From a virus: a DNA stretch of 50,836 nucleotides. Position numbers and translations under genes: made by a program. The notes beneath the pieces were generated by a model. That model made no database searches and was not told where the DNA came from. It was given only the letters and a program-made list of their open reading frames with translations. The stretch covers positions 1 to 50,836 of the IMG/VR virus record IMGVR_UViG_3300042563_001342, one strand, 5' to 3'. Of the stretch, positions 15,713-24,657 are shown piece by piece. The first letter of the stretch is position 1. Each line of letters begins with the position of its first letter.

Positions 15713-16576
15713 TTACTTCTTAGTCAAATATTTTTTCACATCCATATCCAAGATAGTTTCTTGAACTCCCTTTGGAACACGGAATTCTTCATACTGACCA
15801 ATCTCTTTAACAAGGACAACCACACATCCATACAATTTAATGTTTTCGTATTTGGTTCCTTGTAACATTTTAATAAGAAGTTTTCCGTAAAATGGTAATT
15901 GAGTGAAGTAGTGACCCAACGCATTGTTTGGTAACTTATCAAATGGGTAATACATTTTTTTAGTGAAGAATGATTCCTCAAAGTTCTTTGGCTTATTTGA
16001 TTTCCAGTCCGTTATTACCAATCCGAATTCAGTTTGTTCCTTATTCATTATCAACCATACCTTATCCGGTTGTCCGGTGTAAGCTAGTTCAGGGTCACCC
16101 AACACAATCTCCGTATCCAATAATACGGCACCTCTCTCAACCATAAGGTTTAAGTAAGCGGTTCCTGCGGATATCATACTATCACCCTTTAAGATTTGTG
16201 TAAAGTCACACTCAAAGATTGGTTGTCTAACCTCTTTGTAATCCCCAAACATCTCAATAGTTTTCTTCTCCAACATATAGTGAACTCTACTTCCCATATT
16301 GGTTGAGTAATCCCCCGCCGCCTTCCACTCATCTAAGAGTTGTTGTTGAATCTCAAGGTCTCCTTTGGCTTTCTTTAATGATATACCTTCCGTATCAAAT
16401 TCCTCGTAAAAGTATTTCATTACCTTACTAACAGATGGATAATCACTCCGGATTACTCCGGTCTCATCTTTCATGTAATAAGTGTGGGTGTCCTCAACGA
16501 ATGTTAATTCAAGTTCCCCTCTTCGTTTATCTAATAACTCTCTAACCTCTTTTGCAACCTCATTTAAATCTACCAT
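15713..16576 (-). CDS. PD-(D/E)XK nuclease (Cas4/RecB-like exonuclease)
   Basis: A 287-residue protein with the RecB/Cas4-type active-site order: GSRVHYMLE with the motif I His (His99), Glu156 in DTEIVLGD, YTGQPDKVW with Asp171, ITDWKSNK with the Asp190/Lys192 pair, and YFTQLPFYG with the QxxxY-type motif (about 218-226). No Cys cluster for an iron-sulphur site is seen. Phage enzymes of this kind degrade DNA ends for recombination or host DNA breakdown. It begins directly after the primase gene (adjacent bases), so the two are coupled. Confidence 0.88.
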   Translation of the reverse strand: MVDLNEVAKEVRELLDKRRGELELTFVEDTHTYYMKDETGVIRSDYPSVSKVMKYFYEEFDTEGISLKKAKGDLEIQQQLLDEWKAAGDYSTNMGSRVHYMLEKKTIEMFGDYKEVRQPIFECDFTQILKGDSMISAGTAYLNLMVERGAVLLDTEIVLGDPELAYTGQPDKVWLIMNKEQTEFGLVITDWKSNKPKNFEESFFTKKMYYPFDKLPNNALGHYFTQLPFYGKLLIKMLQGTKYENIKLYGCVVVLVKEIGQYEEFRVPKGVQETILDMDVKKYLTKK

Positions 16577-17476
16577 CTATTTCATTGTATAAAAGTAATC
16601 ACTGATGTCACCTCTTAAATCGGCAACATCGGCATCACCCGTTAATTTTATTATTTTAACCTTACCATATAATTTACCCCCATTTAAGTTGTGGAATAAC
16701 TTAACTGCGTCTACCCACGCATCGGCGTCAAGACAAATGATTATGTTACCATTCGCTTTCTCGTATAATGTATTAAGTAATAACTCCGACATATGTTTTC
16801 CCAACATAGAAATACTGTTAGGTAGGAAGATAGCGTCAAACGCACCTTCACAAAGATGGATGTCATCATTCCAATTGATTGTGTTCTCAAAGAATATTAT
16901 CTCATCTTTTGATGCTTCAGGATTTTTATATTTGGCACGGCTATTTGGGTCCCAACTTCTGGCTATAAAATAGTTTAACTCTCCTTTATTATCATAAGAA
17001 GGAATTATTACCCTACCCGAGAACGCACCCTTATCACAGAATCCAATCCCATACTTTTCAATAATTTTATCAGTAATTCCACGTTGGGTTAAGTAATTAT
17101 ACGCTTGACGACGAACCGGATAAACTAAACTACTATCCTTGAATTTGGTAAATCCTTCAGGTAGTCTTAATTTAGTAACTCGTTTCTCTTTTGGTTTGTG
17201 ATTTTCAGGTTGAAGTAGGTTGTATATCTTTTTCTGTTTCTTGTTACCAAAATTGTCAATTAGTTTTCCAAGAGGTCCTTTGGTATTATTTTCATCACCA
17301 CAACTCCAACACTTATAGACGTGTTCAAAGTAATTCACTTCCATGTTTCCTTTGTGTTGGTCTTCATCGCATATAGGACAGTCAAAGGATATTTGACCCT
17401 TTGACTCATAGTGAAGTTTTTCATCCCCTAAGATATCGTGTAGTATTTCTAATAAAATTTCCGCATCATCTGACAT
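16577..17476 (-). CDS. DNA primase, DnaG-type (CHC2 zinc finger plus TOPRIM)
   Basis: A 299-residue primase. The zinc-binding module has CPIC (33-36) and CWSC (56-59), with His41 as an additional candidate ligand. A basic RNA-polymerase-core part follows (GRVIIP...YFIARSW). The TOPRIM acidic residues are in HLCEGAFDA (Glu210) and IICLDADAW (Asp250, Asp252). It makes RNA primers for lagging-strand synthesis, as T4 gp61 does. It lacks a helicase domain, so the helicase must be encoded elsewhere. It is the first gene of the leftward operon, and its promoter lies so close that the message may start at or within a few bases of the ATG. Confidence 0.92.
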   Translation of the reverse strand: MSDDAEILLEILHDILGDEKLHYESKGQISFDCPICDEDQHKGNMEVNYFEHVYKCWSCGDENNTKGPLGKLIDNFGNKKQKKIYNLLQPENHKPKEKRVTKLRLPEGFTKFKDSSLVYPVRRQAYNYLTQRGITDKIIEKYGIGFCDKGAFSGRVIIPSYDNKGELNYFIARSWDPNSRAKYKNPEASKDEIIFFENTINWNDDIHLCEGAFDAIFLPNSISMLGKHMSELLLNTLYEKANGNIIICLDADAWVDAVKLFHNLNGGKLYGKVKIIKLTGDADVADLRGDISDYFYTMK

Positions 17477-17481
17477 AGATG

Positions 17482-17513
17482 CAAATATACGAATAAAATT
17501 ATTATTATCAAAA
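17482..17513 (-). promoter_or_regulatory. Bacteroidetes-type promoter for the DNA-metabolism operon
   Basis: On the minus strand TTTTG (17509-17513), then 19 bases, then TATATTTG (17482-17489), a full match to TAnnTTTG with the usual spacing. The predicted start falls at about the primase ATG (17476). Confidence 0.7.
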
Positions 17514-17538
17514 CTTTATTAGTTTTTTAATCCCCCTA

Positions 17539-17546
17539 TATTTATT
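17539..17546 (+). promoter_or_regulatory. TATTTATT late-type box, one mismatch
   Basis: TATTTATT, 7 of 8 positions of TATTTATA, 16 bases before the first plus-strand gene (17563). It is back to back with the host-type promoter of the leftward operon. Confidence 0.5.
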
Positions 17547-17562
17547 GAGATAACATAACGAA

Positions 17563-17778
17563 ATGAGTACACAAATAACAATAAGTAATATTACCGGAGT
17601 ATCACCCTTCAAAGTTTATCTATGTGATAACCCAATTACTTTATCAATATACATAGACACAGTTTCAACCTTTCCTTATAATGTAATTATACCTCCTATT
17701 TGGAGTACATTAACATCATTTAATTTAAAAGTTATAGATAATAATAATTGTGAATCAATTTTAAATTTAACATTATAA
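17563..17778 (+). CDS. small single-domain fibre-associated protein
   Basis: A 71-residue beta-rich protein (ISNITGVSPFKVYLCDN..., ...NLKVIDNNNCESILNL). It aligns by eye with the 101-aa protein at 20523-20828 along the pattern ITG...PF/PY-x-x-Y-x-C-D, x-x-P-P, K-V-x-x-x-C-E. Both look like one Ig-like/SprB-like unit without further domains. It is the first gene of the rightward fibre island and is 1 base away from the 815-aa fibre gene. It could be a chaperone, a cap or a separate virion subunit. Confidence 0.65.
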   Translation: MSTQITISNITGVSPFKVYLCDNPITLSIYIDTVSTFPYNVIIPPIWSTLTSFNLKVIDNNNCESILNLTL

Positions 17779-17779
17779 T

Positions 17780-20227
17780 ATGCCTTGTAGTTCAACATAT
17801 TGCCTTTCAAACACTGGTTACCCAACATTTGATGATATATACTTTAGTGCCGGGACACATAACTCTCAACTATATTGGACAGGTCAAACAAATGGATTAT
17901 TCATTTATTATAACACAGGGTCAACTCAATGGTGTTTATCAACTGTTTTAGATGGGACTTGTCTTTTATCAGGTCAATCACCATGTTTTAATCCGTGTCC
18001 GGATTTAGATGATGTCTATTTTTCTAGTGGAGCGTGTCCAACACCCACACCCACACCAACATTAAATTGTGCAAATTTAAATTTCTCAGCAATATTTGAT
18101 TGTGATTTTGAAACCACTCCCACACCAACAATAACAAGTACAACAACATTAACACCAACACCCACACCAACACCCACAAACCCATGTAATGTAGTTATTA
18201 GTGCAACTATTCAAAGTGTAACACCTACACCAACACTCACCCCAACAATGACGCCAACACCATCGGCACAAATTGCACGTACTTGTACTTTTGAACAAGG
18301 CGTAACGTTTAACACAATTGACGATACTATTGTATGTCCTTATAGTTATCAATTCCAAAGTTGTTATAACGGTATGATGTATTATACTACAAATCAAATA
18401 GTTACGCCAGGAAATATTCCAATTGAGAAGTTTCATGTTTATCAAGCCAACGTTAATGGAACACTAATGTGTGTTGGATATATTGGTGTTAATCTTAATA
18501 CAATAGGTATTGACGATGTTTCATTATTATTAGGACCATACGGATTTTTAGATGATGGCGATTGTATTTTATGTTCAGAAGCTATTGTTCTAACACCAAC
18601 GCCTACTAGTACACCAACATCTACCCCAACATCTACTCCAACAACAACACCAACACCCACACAAACTTTAACCACAACACCTACTCAAACACCTACTCAA
18701 ACTTTAACACAAACATCAGGTGCAGTTCCTACTAGCACACCAACACAAACTTTAACTCAAACCCTAACACCAACTCAAACGTTAACACCTACATCATCAA
18801 CACCATCATTTAGTGAAACATTCACGATGATTGCTAGAAGTTTAAATAGTATAACAAAGGTTGACTCTCAAGGGTTTATAATAAACGCTTCATTACCATA
18901 TAGAGTGGTTTGGGGCGACGGTAATATTAGTAATTATCCTTCAGGAATAAGTTATATTATACACACATATTCAACCCCTTATACAGGAAATATATTAATC
19001 CAATCTTCTGATTTAACATCTATAATTTTGTTGGCACCATCACAGGTTGCCCCACAAATAACAACAAATAGTGTTAGATATTTAGAAATTGAAACGTCCC
19101 AATTAAATCTTTTAGATGGATTACAAATTTATGGGTCTTTCACAAACCAAGGCTTTTTTACATCAGGTAATATAAGTTTATTACCATCAACTTTAACTGA
19201 GTTTATTTCACAATACTCTAATTGTTCGGGAGATGTAGGAAATTTACCTATCGGTTTAAAAAAATTATATGTAGATTATTGGGGTAATAATCAAAATCAA
19301 TCAAATAATATATCAGGTGATGTTTCTAATTTACCAACAACATTAACAAATATAATTTTAGCCGGTAAAAACACTTTAAGTGGTAATATCTCTGTTTTCC
19401 CATCATTACTTTACAATATAACAATTTATGGTTTAAACACTATCACCGGTGATATATCATTAATGTCAACACCTAATTTATTAACAATAGATGTACAGGG
19501 TAATAACACAATATTTGGTGATTTAGGCGGATTATCAAATAGTGTTACAGATATAACTTTAAAAGGGACAAATTTAGTAACTGGTGATATATCTACATTA
19601 CCACCAAATTTAAAAACTATAATAGTTTTGGGAAGTAATACTCTGTATGGAGATATTGTAACATTAAACTACACAACATTAAAGACGTTAACTATTCTCG
19701 GAAGTAATAGTATTAGCGGTAATATTAGTTCATTAAATTTAAAAATTCAGGCGAATTTTGATTTACAAGGTATCAACACATTAACCGGTAATATTAATAG
19801 TTTAGGTAATTCTTTCGCATATTCATCAATAACTATTAAAGGCAATAATACCATTTATGGTAATATTCAAGACTTACCTTCTAATGCAAAAATAATTCAA
19901 ATATATGGTAATAACACAATATCAGGTGACCTATCATTAGTTCATCTAGATATTAATAAATTATACATATCCGGTAATAACACAATATCAACATTCTCAA
20001 ATAGTTCAAGAATTTTTACAAATTTATTAGAAGTTATAATAGTTGGTGGAAGCGGATTTAATAGTTCTAATGTTGATAAATTATTAACAAGTTACGCTAA
20101 TTCAAATTGGTACAACGGAAATAGCGAATTTTTACTAATTAAAGGTACGTCAACACCTAAATACACTAACATCACATCATACAATACCTTAAATATAACA
20201 AAAGGTGTCGCCATATCAATAACGTAA
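17780..20227 (+). CDS. modular tail fibre: TPT linkers, PKD-like and LRR-like domain
   Basis: An 815-residue protein. Residues 1-90 form a Cys-rich anchor-like domain (two PCxx...CxxxxDDxYFSxG units). Thr-Pro linkers (TPTPT type) occur near residues 90-165 and again at 270-345, with a globular Cys-containing part between. A PKD-like unit (VVWGDGN...HTYSTPYTG) follows at about 375-415. From about residue 460 to 790 there are about a dozen LRR-like repeats with the pattern LPxxLxxIxLxGxNTISGDIS. Repeat solenoids of this kind usually bind proteins or glycans, so this end is the likely receptor-binding part. No enzyme motif. It lies first in a row of adhesin genes with a late-type box upstream. 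Confidence 0.8.
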   Translation: MPCSSTYCLSNTGYPTFDDIYFSAGTHNSQLYWTGQTNGLFIYYNTGSTQWCLSTVLDGTCLLSGQSPCFNPCPDLDDVYFSSGACPTPTPTPTLNCANLNFSAIFDCDFETTPTPTITSTTTLTPTPTPTPTNPCNVVISATIQSVTPTPTLTPTMTPTPSAQIARTCTFEQGVTFNTIDDTIVCPYSYQFQSCYNGMMYYTTNQIVTPGNIPIEKFHVYQANVNGTLMCVGYIGVNLNTIGIDDVSLLLGPYGFLDDGDCILCSEAIVLTPTPTSTPTSTPTSTPTTTPTPTQTLTTTPTQTPTQTLTQTSGAVPTSTPTQTLTQTLTPTQTLTPTSSTPSFSETFTMIARSLNSITKVDSQGFIINASLPYRVVWGDGNISNYPSGISYIIHTYSTPYTGNILIQSSDLTSIILLAPSQVAPQITTNSVRYLEIETSQLNLLDGLQIYGSFTNQGFFTSGNISLLPSTLTEFISQYSNCSGDVGNLPIGLKKLYVDYWGNNQNQSNNISGDVSNLPTTLTNIILAGKNTLSGNISVFPSLLYNITIYGLNTITGDISLMSTPNLLTIDVQGNNTIFGDLGGLSNSVTDITLKGTNLVTGDISTLPPNLKTIIVLGSNTLYGDIVTLNYTTLKTLTILGSNSISGNISSLNLKIQANFDLQGINTLTGNINSLGNSFAYSSITIKGNNTIYGNIQDLPSNAKIIQIYGNNTISGDLSLVHLDINKLYISGNNTISTFSNSSRIFTNLLEVIIVGGSGFNSSNVDKLLTSYANSNWYNGNSEFLLIKGTSTPKYTNITSYNTLNITKGVAISIT
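18115..18267 (+). repeat. Thr-Pro linker coding repeats (first fibre)
   Basis: Two short arrays of the degenerate 6-bp unit acaccn (Thr-Pro), 18115-18182 and 18221-18267, in the 815-aa fibre gene. Confidence 0.8.
18591..18807 (+). repeat. Thr-Pro linker coding repeats (first fibre)
   Basis: About 215 bp of TPT/TQT/TST-encoding repeats, near-identical in stretches to those in the genes at 25892 and 34719. Confidence 0.85.
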
Positions 20228-20228
20228 A

Positions 20229-20519
20229 ATGGAAATAGAATATAATTTTTGTCTAAATATTAGTATTAATAACTTACAAATCCATTTTAATCCAAATGGA
20301 TTAGATAATAATGGATATAATCAATGGGTGTCTGATGATTACACATATTCAATTAATTGGGACACCTCATTAAGTAGATGGAAATTGAATGGTGGTAATC
20401 TATCTTATTCAGTTTATTCATCCTCATCTTACCCCCCACTTAACTCTTGGTATGTATTAGGCGCTAACGAAACTGTTTACGCTAATGAAGGTGTATGTAA
20501 CCCATTATATACTTTTTAA
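20229..20519 (+). CDS. short paralogue of the fibre N-domain, 96 aa
   Basis: A 96-residue protein beginning MEIEYNFCLNISINNLQIHF. It is nearly the same, in DNA and protein, as the first ~95 residues of the 343-aa protein at 29595-30626 (shared DDYTYSINWDTSLSRWKLNG and VCNPL). The short copy stops right after VCNPL, where the long copy continues into an SprB-like domain, so it is either a truncated copy or a stand-alone anchor subunit. It follows the 815-aa fibre stop by 1 base. Confidence 0.7.
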   Translation: MEIEYNFCLNISINNLQIHFNPNGLDNNGYNQWVSDDYTYSINWDTSLSRWKLNGGNLSYSVYSSSSYPPLNSWYVLGANETVYANEGVCNPLYTF

Positions 20520-20522
20520 CAT

Positions 20523-20828
20523 ATGACAGCAATTAACATACAGTCAATCACAGGTTCAAATTTCCCGTATACAATTTATGCGTGTGATGTTTATGGTAGT
20601 CAATGTATATTAATTGCAACAATTGTTACTTCAGTACCTCCGGATAATATTATTGCGTTACCACCACAATTTGATAGTGTTGCCGCAGTAGGTATTAAAG
20701 TTATATATGGTGATGGTTGTGAAAGATTTGAAGTGGTACTTTGTAATTTATTACCACCAGTTCCAAAACAATTTCAAGATTATGAATATTTTGAATTTAT
20801 GGATTTTGATATATACGATTTCCAATAA
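20523..20828 (+). CDS. small single-domain fibre-associated protein, 101 aa
   Basis: A 101-residue protein with the same pattern as the 71-aa product at 17563-17778 (INIQSITGSNFPYTIYACD..., VKVIYGDGCERFEVVLC), plus an acidic aromatic tail (DYEYFEFMDFDIYDF). Beta-rich, no signal peptide. It lies directly before the long IGGG fibre gene. A remnant of a third family member seems to precede the paralogue at 29595 (see 29566-29604). Function unknown, likely part of the fibre or adhesin assembly. Confidence 0.65.
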   Translation: MTAINIQSITGSNFPYTIYACDVYGSQCILIATIVTSVPPDNIIALPPQFDSVAAVGIKVIYGDGCERFEVVLCNLLPPVPKQFQDYEYFEFMDFDIYDFQ

Positions 20829-20833
20829 CGAAC

Positions 20834-20841
20834 TATTTATA
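20834..20841 (+). promoter_or_regulatory. TATTTATA late-type box
   Basis: An exact TATTTATA 18 bases before the ATG of the IGGG fibre gene (20860). Confidence 0.6.
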
Positions 20842-20859
20842 ATATAAAACAAAAAACCA

Positions 20860-23800
20860 ATGAGATTAACAGATAGAAGTTTTCCGCCCTACATATCACC
20901 AAACGCATTAGTTCACATTGTATTAACAGGTGATACAACAGATAGCCCCGAAGGTTCATCCTTTAAAGCCTCGATTGGTTCGTTATTCACTTCGTTAGAT
21001 AACGCAGTAATCATAACAGGTACAGGAATTAATTCATCGGTTAGAAAGTTAGTTAATAATGAGGCTTCAGGTGATTATTCAGCCGCTTTAGGAGGATTAT
21101 CAAACTCAGCAACAACAGACTATTCAACAATTGTTGGGGGTCAAAAAAACATAATTAGTGTCGGCACACATTCATTTATTGGTGGTGGACAATATAATAT
21201 TGCTTGTGGACAATTATCCACAATTGGCGGTGGTGGAGGGTCATATCCATTAGTTGCTAATAAAGCCTACGGTACGGGTTCAACAGTTGCAGGTGGGATG
21301 AGTAATCAATCGTTAGGTAATTATAGCACAATCGCAGGAGGTAATGGTAATTTGAGTTATTCAGGGTCATCAACAGTTGGTGGTGGAAGTAATAACTGTT
21401 CTTGTAATTGTTTTTCAACAATTGGAGGTGGTAATAGTAATACTGCTTCTGGTGGTTATTCAACAATTGGTGGTGGTAGATGTAACACTGCTTCTAGTTA
21501 TTTTTCAACAATTGGAGGTGGTAAAGGTAATACTGCTTCTATTGGTTATTCAACAATTGGTGGTGGTTTTTGTAATTTTGCTTCTGGTATTGGTTCGACA
21601 GTAGGTGGTGGTGGAGTGAATTATTATAATAGTGGTTTCTATGCAGCTAGTAATACTGCTTCTGGAGATTCTTCAACAATTGGCGGTGGTCTTTATAATT
21701 TTGCTTCTGGTTGTAGGTCAACAATTGGAGGAGGTTGTTGTAATACTGCTTCTTGTGATAGGTCAACAATTGGGGGTGGTTCATATAACACTGCTTCTGG
21801 TATTGGTTCGACAGTAGGTGGTGGGTCTTATAATTGTTCGATGGGAGAAATGTCATCGATTATTGGTGGTGGTTGTAATCTAACTTGTCAATATTATTCA
21901 ACAGTTGGTGGAGGTTGTTCTAACTGTGCAACAGTAAACTATTCAACAGTATCTGGTGGTCGAAAAAACGAATCATCAGGTCGTTATTCATTTATTGGTG
22001 GTGGTCGAGATAATATTGCTTATGGTTTTCAATCAACAATTGGTGGTGGTTATTGTAATATTGCTTCTGGTTTTCAATCAACAATTGGTGGTGGTAAATC
22101 AAATTCTGCTACTAATGTTAGTTCAACAATAGGTGGTGGTAAGGTAAATTTAAATAAATCTCAATCCGGTTTTATTGGTGGTGGTAATTTAAACATAACA
22201 TCTAATGCAACTATATTTGGCTCATATTGTGTTAATTCTAATTGTTTTGTTATTTATGGCGACCAAACATCATCATTTACTATTGGAGATAATTTTATTT
22301 CATCTAATTATAATAATACCACTTACGCAGGACAAATCACTAATGTTGTTTATTCTGGTTATTATACTTGTTTATATACAAACCAAACGTTTACTTATGG
22401 AAATAATCCAAGATTAGTAAATACAACTACCGCCCCTAATGGATGTAATTTTGCAACAATCGGTGGTGGTTTTGCAAATAAAAGTTTTGGTTGTTTTTCG
22501 TTTATCGGTGGTGGAAGATATGGTATTTCTTCTGGTAATTTTTCAACAATTGGTGGCGGTTCTGCTAACACTGCATCTGGTCTTGTATCAACAATTGCGG
22601 GAGGGTCAAATAATATTGCTTCTAATACTGGTTCTTTTGTTGGTGGTGGTTATAAAAATATTGCATCAGGATGTTTTTCATTTGTTGGTGGTGGTTATAA
22701 AAATATTGCATCAGGATGTTTTTCATTTGTTGGTGGTGGTCGTTGTAATACAACCTCTCGTCCTTATACAACAATTGCTGGAGGTAATTATAATTGTGTA
22801 TGCGGAAATAATTCTACAATAGGTGGTGGGACTAATAACTGTATCATTAGTAGTGTAATGAATCCAATAAAGTCAGTAATTGCAGGTGGTGATAATAATA
22901 AAATATGTCATTCATACGGATTTATTGGTGGAGGTAGACGTAATCAAATATCAGGAACAACTGGTACTGGTGAAGACGCCGTTATTGGTGGAGGTCTTGA
23001 AAATAAAACATATGGGGTTAGAGCATCAATTTTAGGAGGATGTGGAAACTGTGTAGGTTGTGGTTCTTATGGTAGTGGTATTGTAAGTGGTAATAATAAT
23101 AGAGTCTCCCAAGCGTTTGGGGTTATTGGTGGAGGAGCTGTTAATGTAATATGTAGTAATCATTCAACTATTGGTGGTGGAGCATTAAACTTTATAGGTA
23201 ACTCATCACAACAATTCTCATCATACGCAAATAATTGTTCAATTACGTTATTTGGTAATCAAACTTCATCATTTAATGTTAATGACCTTTTATTAACGTG
23301 GGATTTGAGTTGTTCAAGAAATGTTGTTATAACCGCATCAACTTATTCAGGTGGATACACTTATCTTGATGTAAGTGGAGCAACTGCCTCAGTAAGCTCA
23401 TTCACTCCATCAAGTCCAATCATTAGAAATTTCACAGATAGTTCAGGAGGAAATCCACAAAGTTTTATTGGTGGCGGATACGCAAATACCGTATCAGGAT
23501 ATACCTCAAGTATTGTTGGTGGTGGTCAAAATACTATAACAAATAACAAATCATTTATTGGTGGCGGACATTGCAATTTGGTAACAGGTAATTGTTCATT
23601 CATTGGTGGTGGATTAAATAACACTGTTTCTGGTACTCAATCAGTAATAGGTGGTGGTTCTAATAATACTATTACTAGTTCAACTGGATTTATAGGTGGT
23701 GGATTTAATAATTATATCTCAACAAGCGGTTCAACAATAGGTGGTGGTCAATTCAACTGTATTTGTTTATCAGGAAGGAATGGGTTTATAGGTGGAGGTA

Positions 23801-24639
23801 CAGGTAATACTGTGTCAGAATGTTTCTCATTTATCGGTGGCGGTAAATTAAACGCTATACCTATCACTTCTAGTTATTCTGTTATTGGCGGTGGTTGCAA
23901 TAATTGCGCATATGGTAGTTTCTCATTTATTGGTGGAGGTTCTAAAAATTATGCAGACTTTCAATCAGTAGTTGTTGGTGGTTTTTGTAATATTATTTAT
24001 GGGGGTAATTCATTTATTAGTAGTGGCTCTTTTAATACAATATGTAATGGTGGAAACTTGTCTGTTATTGGTGGTGGTTCAGGTAACAAAATATGTTATA
24101 ATGGTGTCTCATCTGTTATTGGGGGTGGTTGTAATAATACAATTGACAGCCGTTTGTCATCAATTGTTGGTGGAAATTGGGGATGTACTTCTCGTTTTGG
24201 TCAAAGGTCATTCTCACCAGGTACTTGGACTGGTACAACTACCTCAGGTGGTTCACAACAAATTGATTTAGTAGGTAGAAATAAAACAACAGGAGTAACC
24301 CCTGTTAATATATTCTTAAACGAGTCAGATGAACGTATAACTATAACTAACGGAACCGCAATGTTTGTTACGGTAAATATTGGAGGTATTAAATCAGATG
24401 GTTCTGGAGGAGCTCATTATATAAGAAAAGTCGCGATTGTTAATTCAGGTGGAATAACCTCTTTAATTGGTACTGTATCAACTATTGGTACTGATGTTGA
24501 AACTAACGGTTCTTATGATGTTTTAATTCAAGCGGATAACACCAATGATGCTTTAGAAATATTAGTAACTGGTGTTGCGGGTGAAACATTAAGATGGACT
24601 ATTCACGTTGAGGGTGTTGAAATTGTTTACGGAACATAG
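20860..24639 (+). CDS. giant tail fibre of YadA-head-like IGGG repeats
   Basis: A 1259-residue protein. The N-terminal ~60 residues form an anchor (PPYISPNALVHIVLTGDT) like those of other large-phage fibres. Then come several dozen units of about 15 residues, S-x-I-G-G-G-x-x-N-x-A-S-G-x-x, which match the trimeric beta-roll head repeats of YadA/Hep_Hag adhesins. Two longer inserts break the array at about residues 445-530 and 785-870; both contain FGxQTSSFxxxD and resemble each other. The C-terminal ~150 residues (IDLVGRNKTTGVTPVNIFLN...HVEGVEIVYG) look like a globular fibre tip. It would form a long rigid trimeric fibre. A 45-bp unit is exactly doubled at 22636-22725. A terminator overlaps its stop codon. 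Confidence 0.85.
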   Translation: MRLTDRSFPPYISPNALVHIVLTGDTTDSPEGSSFKASIGSLFTSLDNAVIITGTGINSSVRKLVNNEASGDYSAALGGLSNSATTDYSTIVGGQKNIISVGTHSFIGGGQYNIACGQLSTIGGGGGSYPLVANKAYGTGSTVAGGMSNQSLGNYSTIAGGNGNLSYSGSSTVGGGSNNCSCNCFSTIGGGNSNTASGGYSTIGGGRCNTASSYFSTIGGGKGNTASIGYSTIGGGFCNFASGIGSTVGGGGVNYYNSGFYAASNTASGDSSTIGGGLYNFASGCRSTIGGGCCNTASCDRSTIGGGSYNTASGIGSTVGGGSYNCSMGEMSSIIGGGCNLTCQYYSTVGGGCSNCATVNYSTVSGGRKNESSGRYSFIGGGRDNIAYGFQSTIGGGYCNIASGFQSTIGGGKSNSATNVSSTIGGGKVNLNKSQSGFIGGGNLNITSNATIFGSYCVNSNCFVIYGDQTSSFTIGDNFISSNYNNTTYAGQITNVVYSGYYTCLYTNQTFTYGNNPRLVNTTTAPNGCNFATIGGGFANKSFGCFSFIGGGRYGISSGNFSTIGGGSANTASGLVSTIAGGSNNIASNTGSFVGGGYKNIASGCFSFVGGGYKNIASGCFSFVGGGRCNTTSRPYTTIAGGNYNCVCGNNSTIGGGTNNCIISSVMNPIKSVIAGGDNNKICHSYGFIGGGRRNQISGTTGTGEDAVIGGGLENKTYGVRASILGGCGNCVGCGSYGSGIVSGNNNRVSQAFGVIGGGAVNVICSNHSTIGGGALNFIGNSSQQFSSYANNCSITLFGNQTSSFNVNDLLLTWDLSCSRNVVITASTYSGGYTYLDVSGATASVSSFTPSSPIIRNFTDSSGGNPQSFIGGGYANTVSGYTSSIVGGGQNTITNNKSFIGGGHCNLVTGNCSFIGGGLNNTVSGTQSVIGGGSNNTITSSTGFIGGGFNNYISTSGSTIGGGQFNCICLSGRNGFIGGGTGNTVSECFSFIGGGKLNAIPITSSYSVIGGGCNNCAYGSFSFIGGGSKNYADFQSVVVGGFCNIIYGGNSFISSGSFNTICNGGNLSVIGGGSGNKICYNGVSSVIGGGCNNTIDSRLSSIVGGNWGCTSRFGQRSFSPGTWTGTTTSGGSQQIDLVGRNKTTGVTPVNIFLNESDERITITNGTAMFVTVNIGGIKSDGSGGAHYIRKVAIVNSGGITSLIGTVSTIGTDVETNGSYDVLIQADNTNDALEILVTGVAGETLRWTIHVEGVEIVYGT
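22636..22725 (+). repeat. exact 45-bp tandem duplication in the IGGG fibre
   Basis: Two base-for-base identical 45-bp copies (22636-22680, 22681-22725) encode FVGGGYKNIASGCFS twice. Other units of the array have diverged, so this copy is recent. Confidence 0.95.
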
Positions 24640-24657
24640 GTCTATTCCGTTTTTTTA
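24629..24657 (+). terminator. rho-independent terminator after the IGGG fibre gene
   Basis: Stem ACGGA/TCCGT (24629-24633 with 24646-24650) continued by ATAG/CTAT (24636-24639 with 24642-24645), then a run of T to 24656. The fibre stop codon lies inside the stem. Confidence 0.75.

Noticed and set aside
18149-18675. Minus-strand frames rich in Cys/Trp or Gly/Val opposite the first fibre gene
   Set aside because: Antisense of Thr-Pro coding DNA; low-complexity shadows.
21377-22822. Plus-strand frames rich in Val/Leu and Gln inside the IGGG fibre
   Set aside because: Frame-shifted readings of the GGT-rich repeat; no independent start signals.
20860-24639. Possible diversity-generating retroelement target in the fibre gene
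   Set aside because: No reverse transcriptase, no template repeat and no adenine-biased variation are visible in the window.
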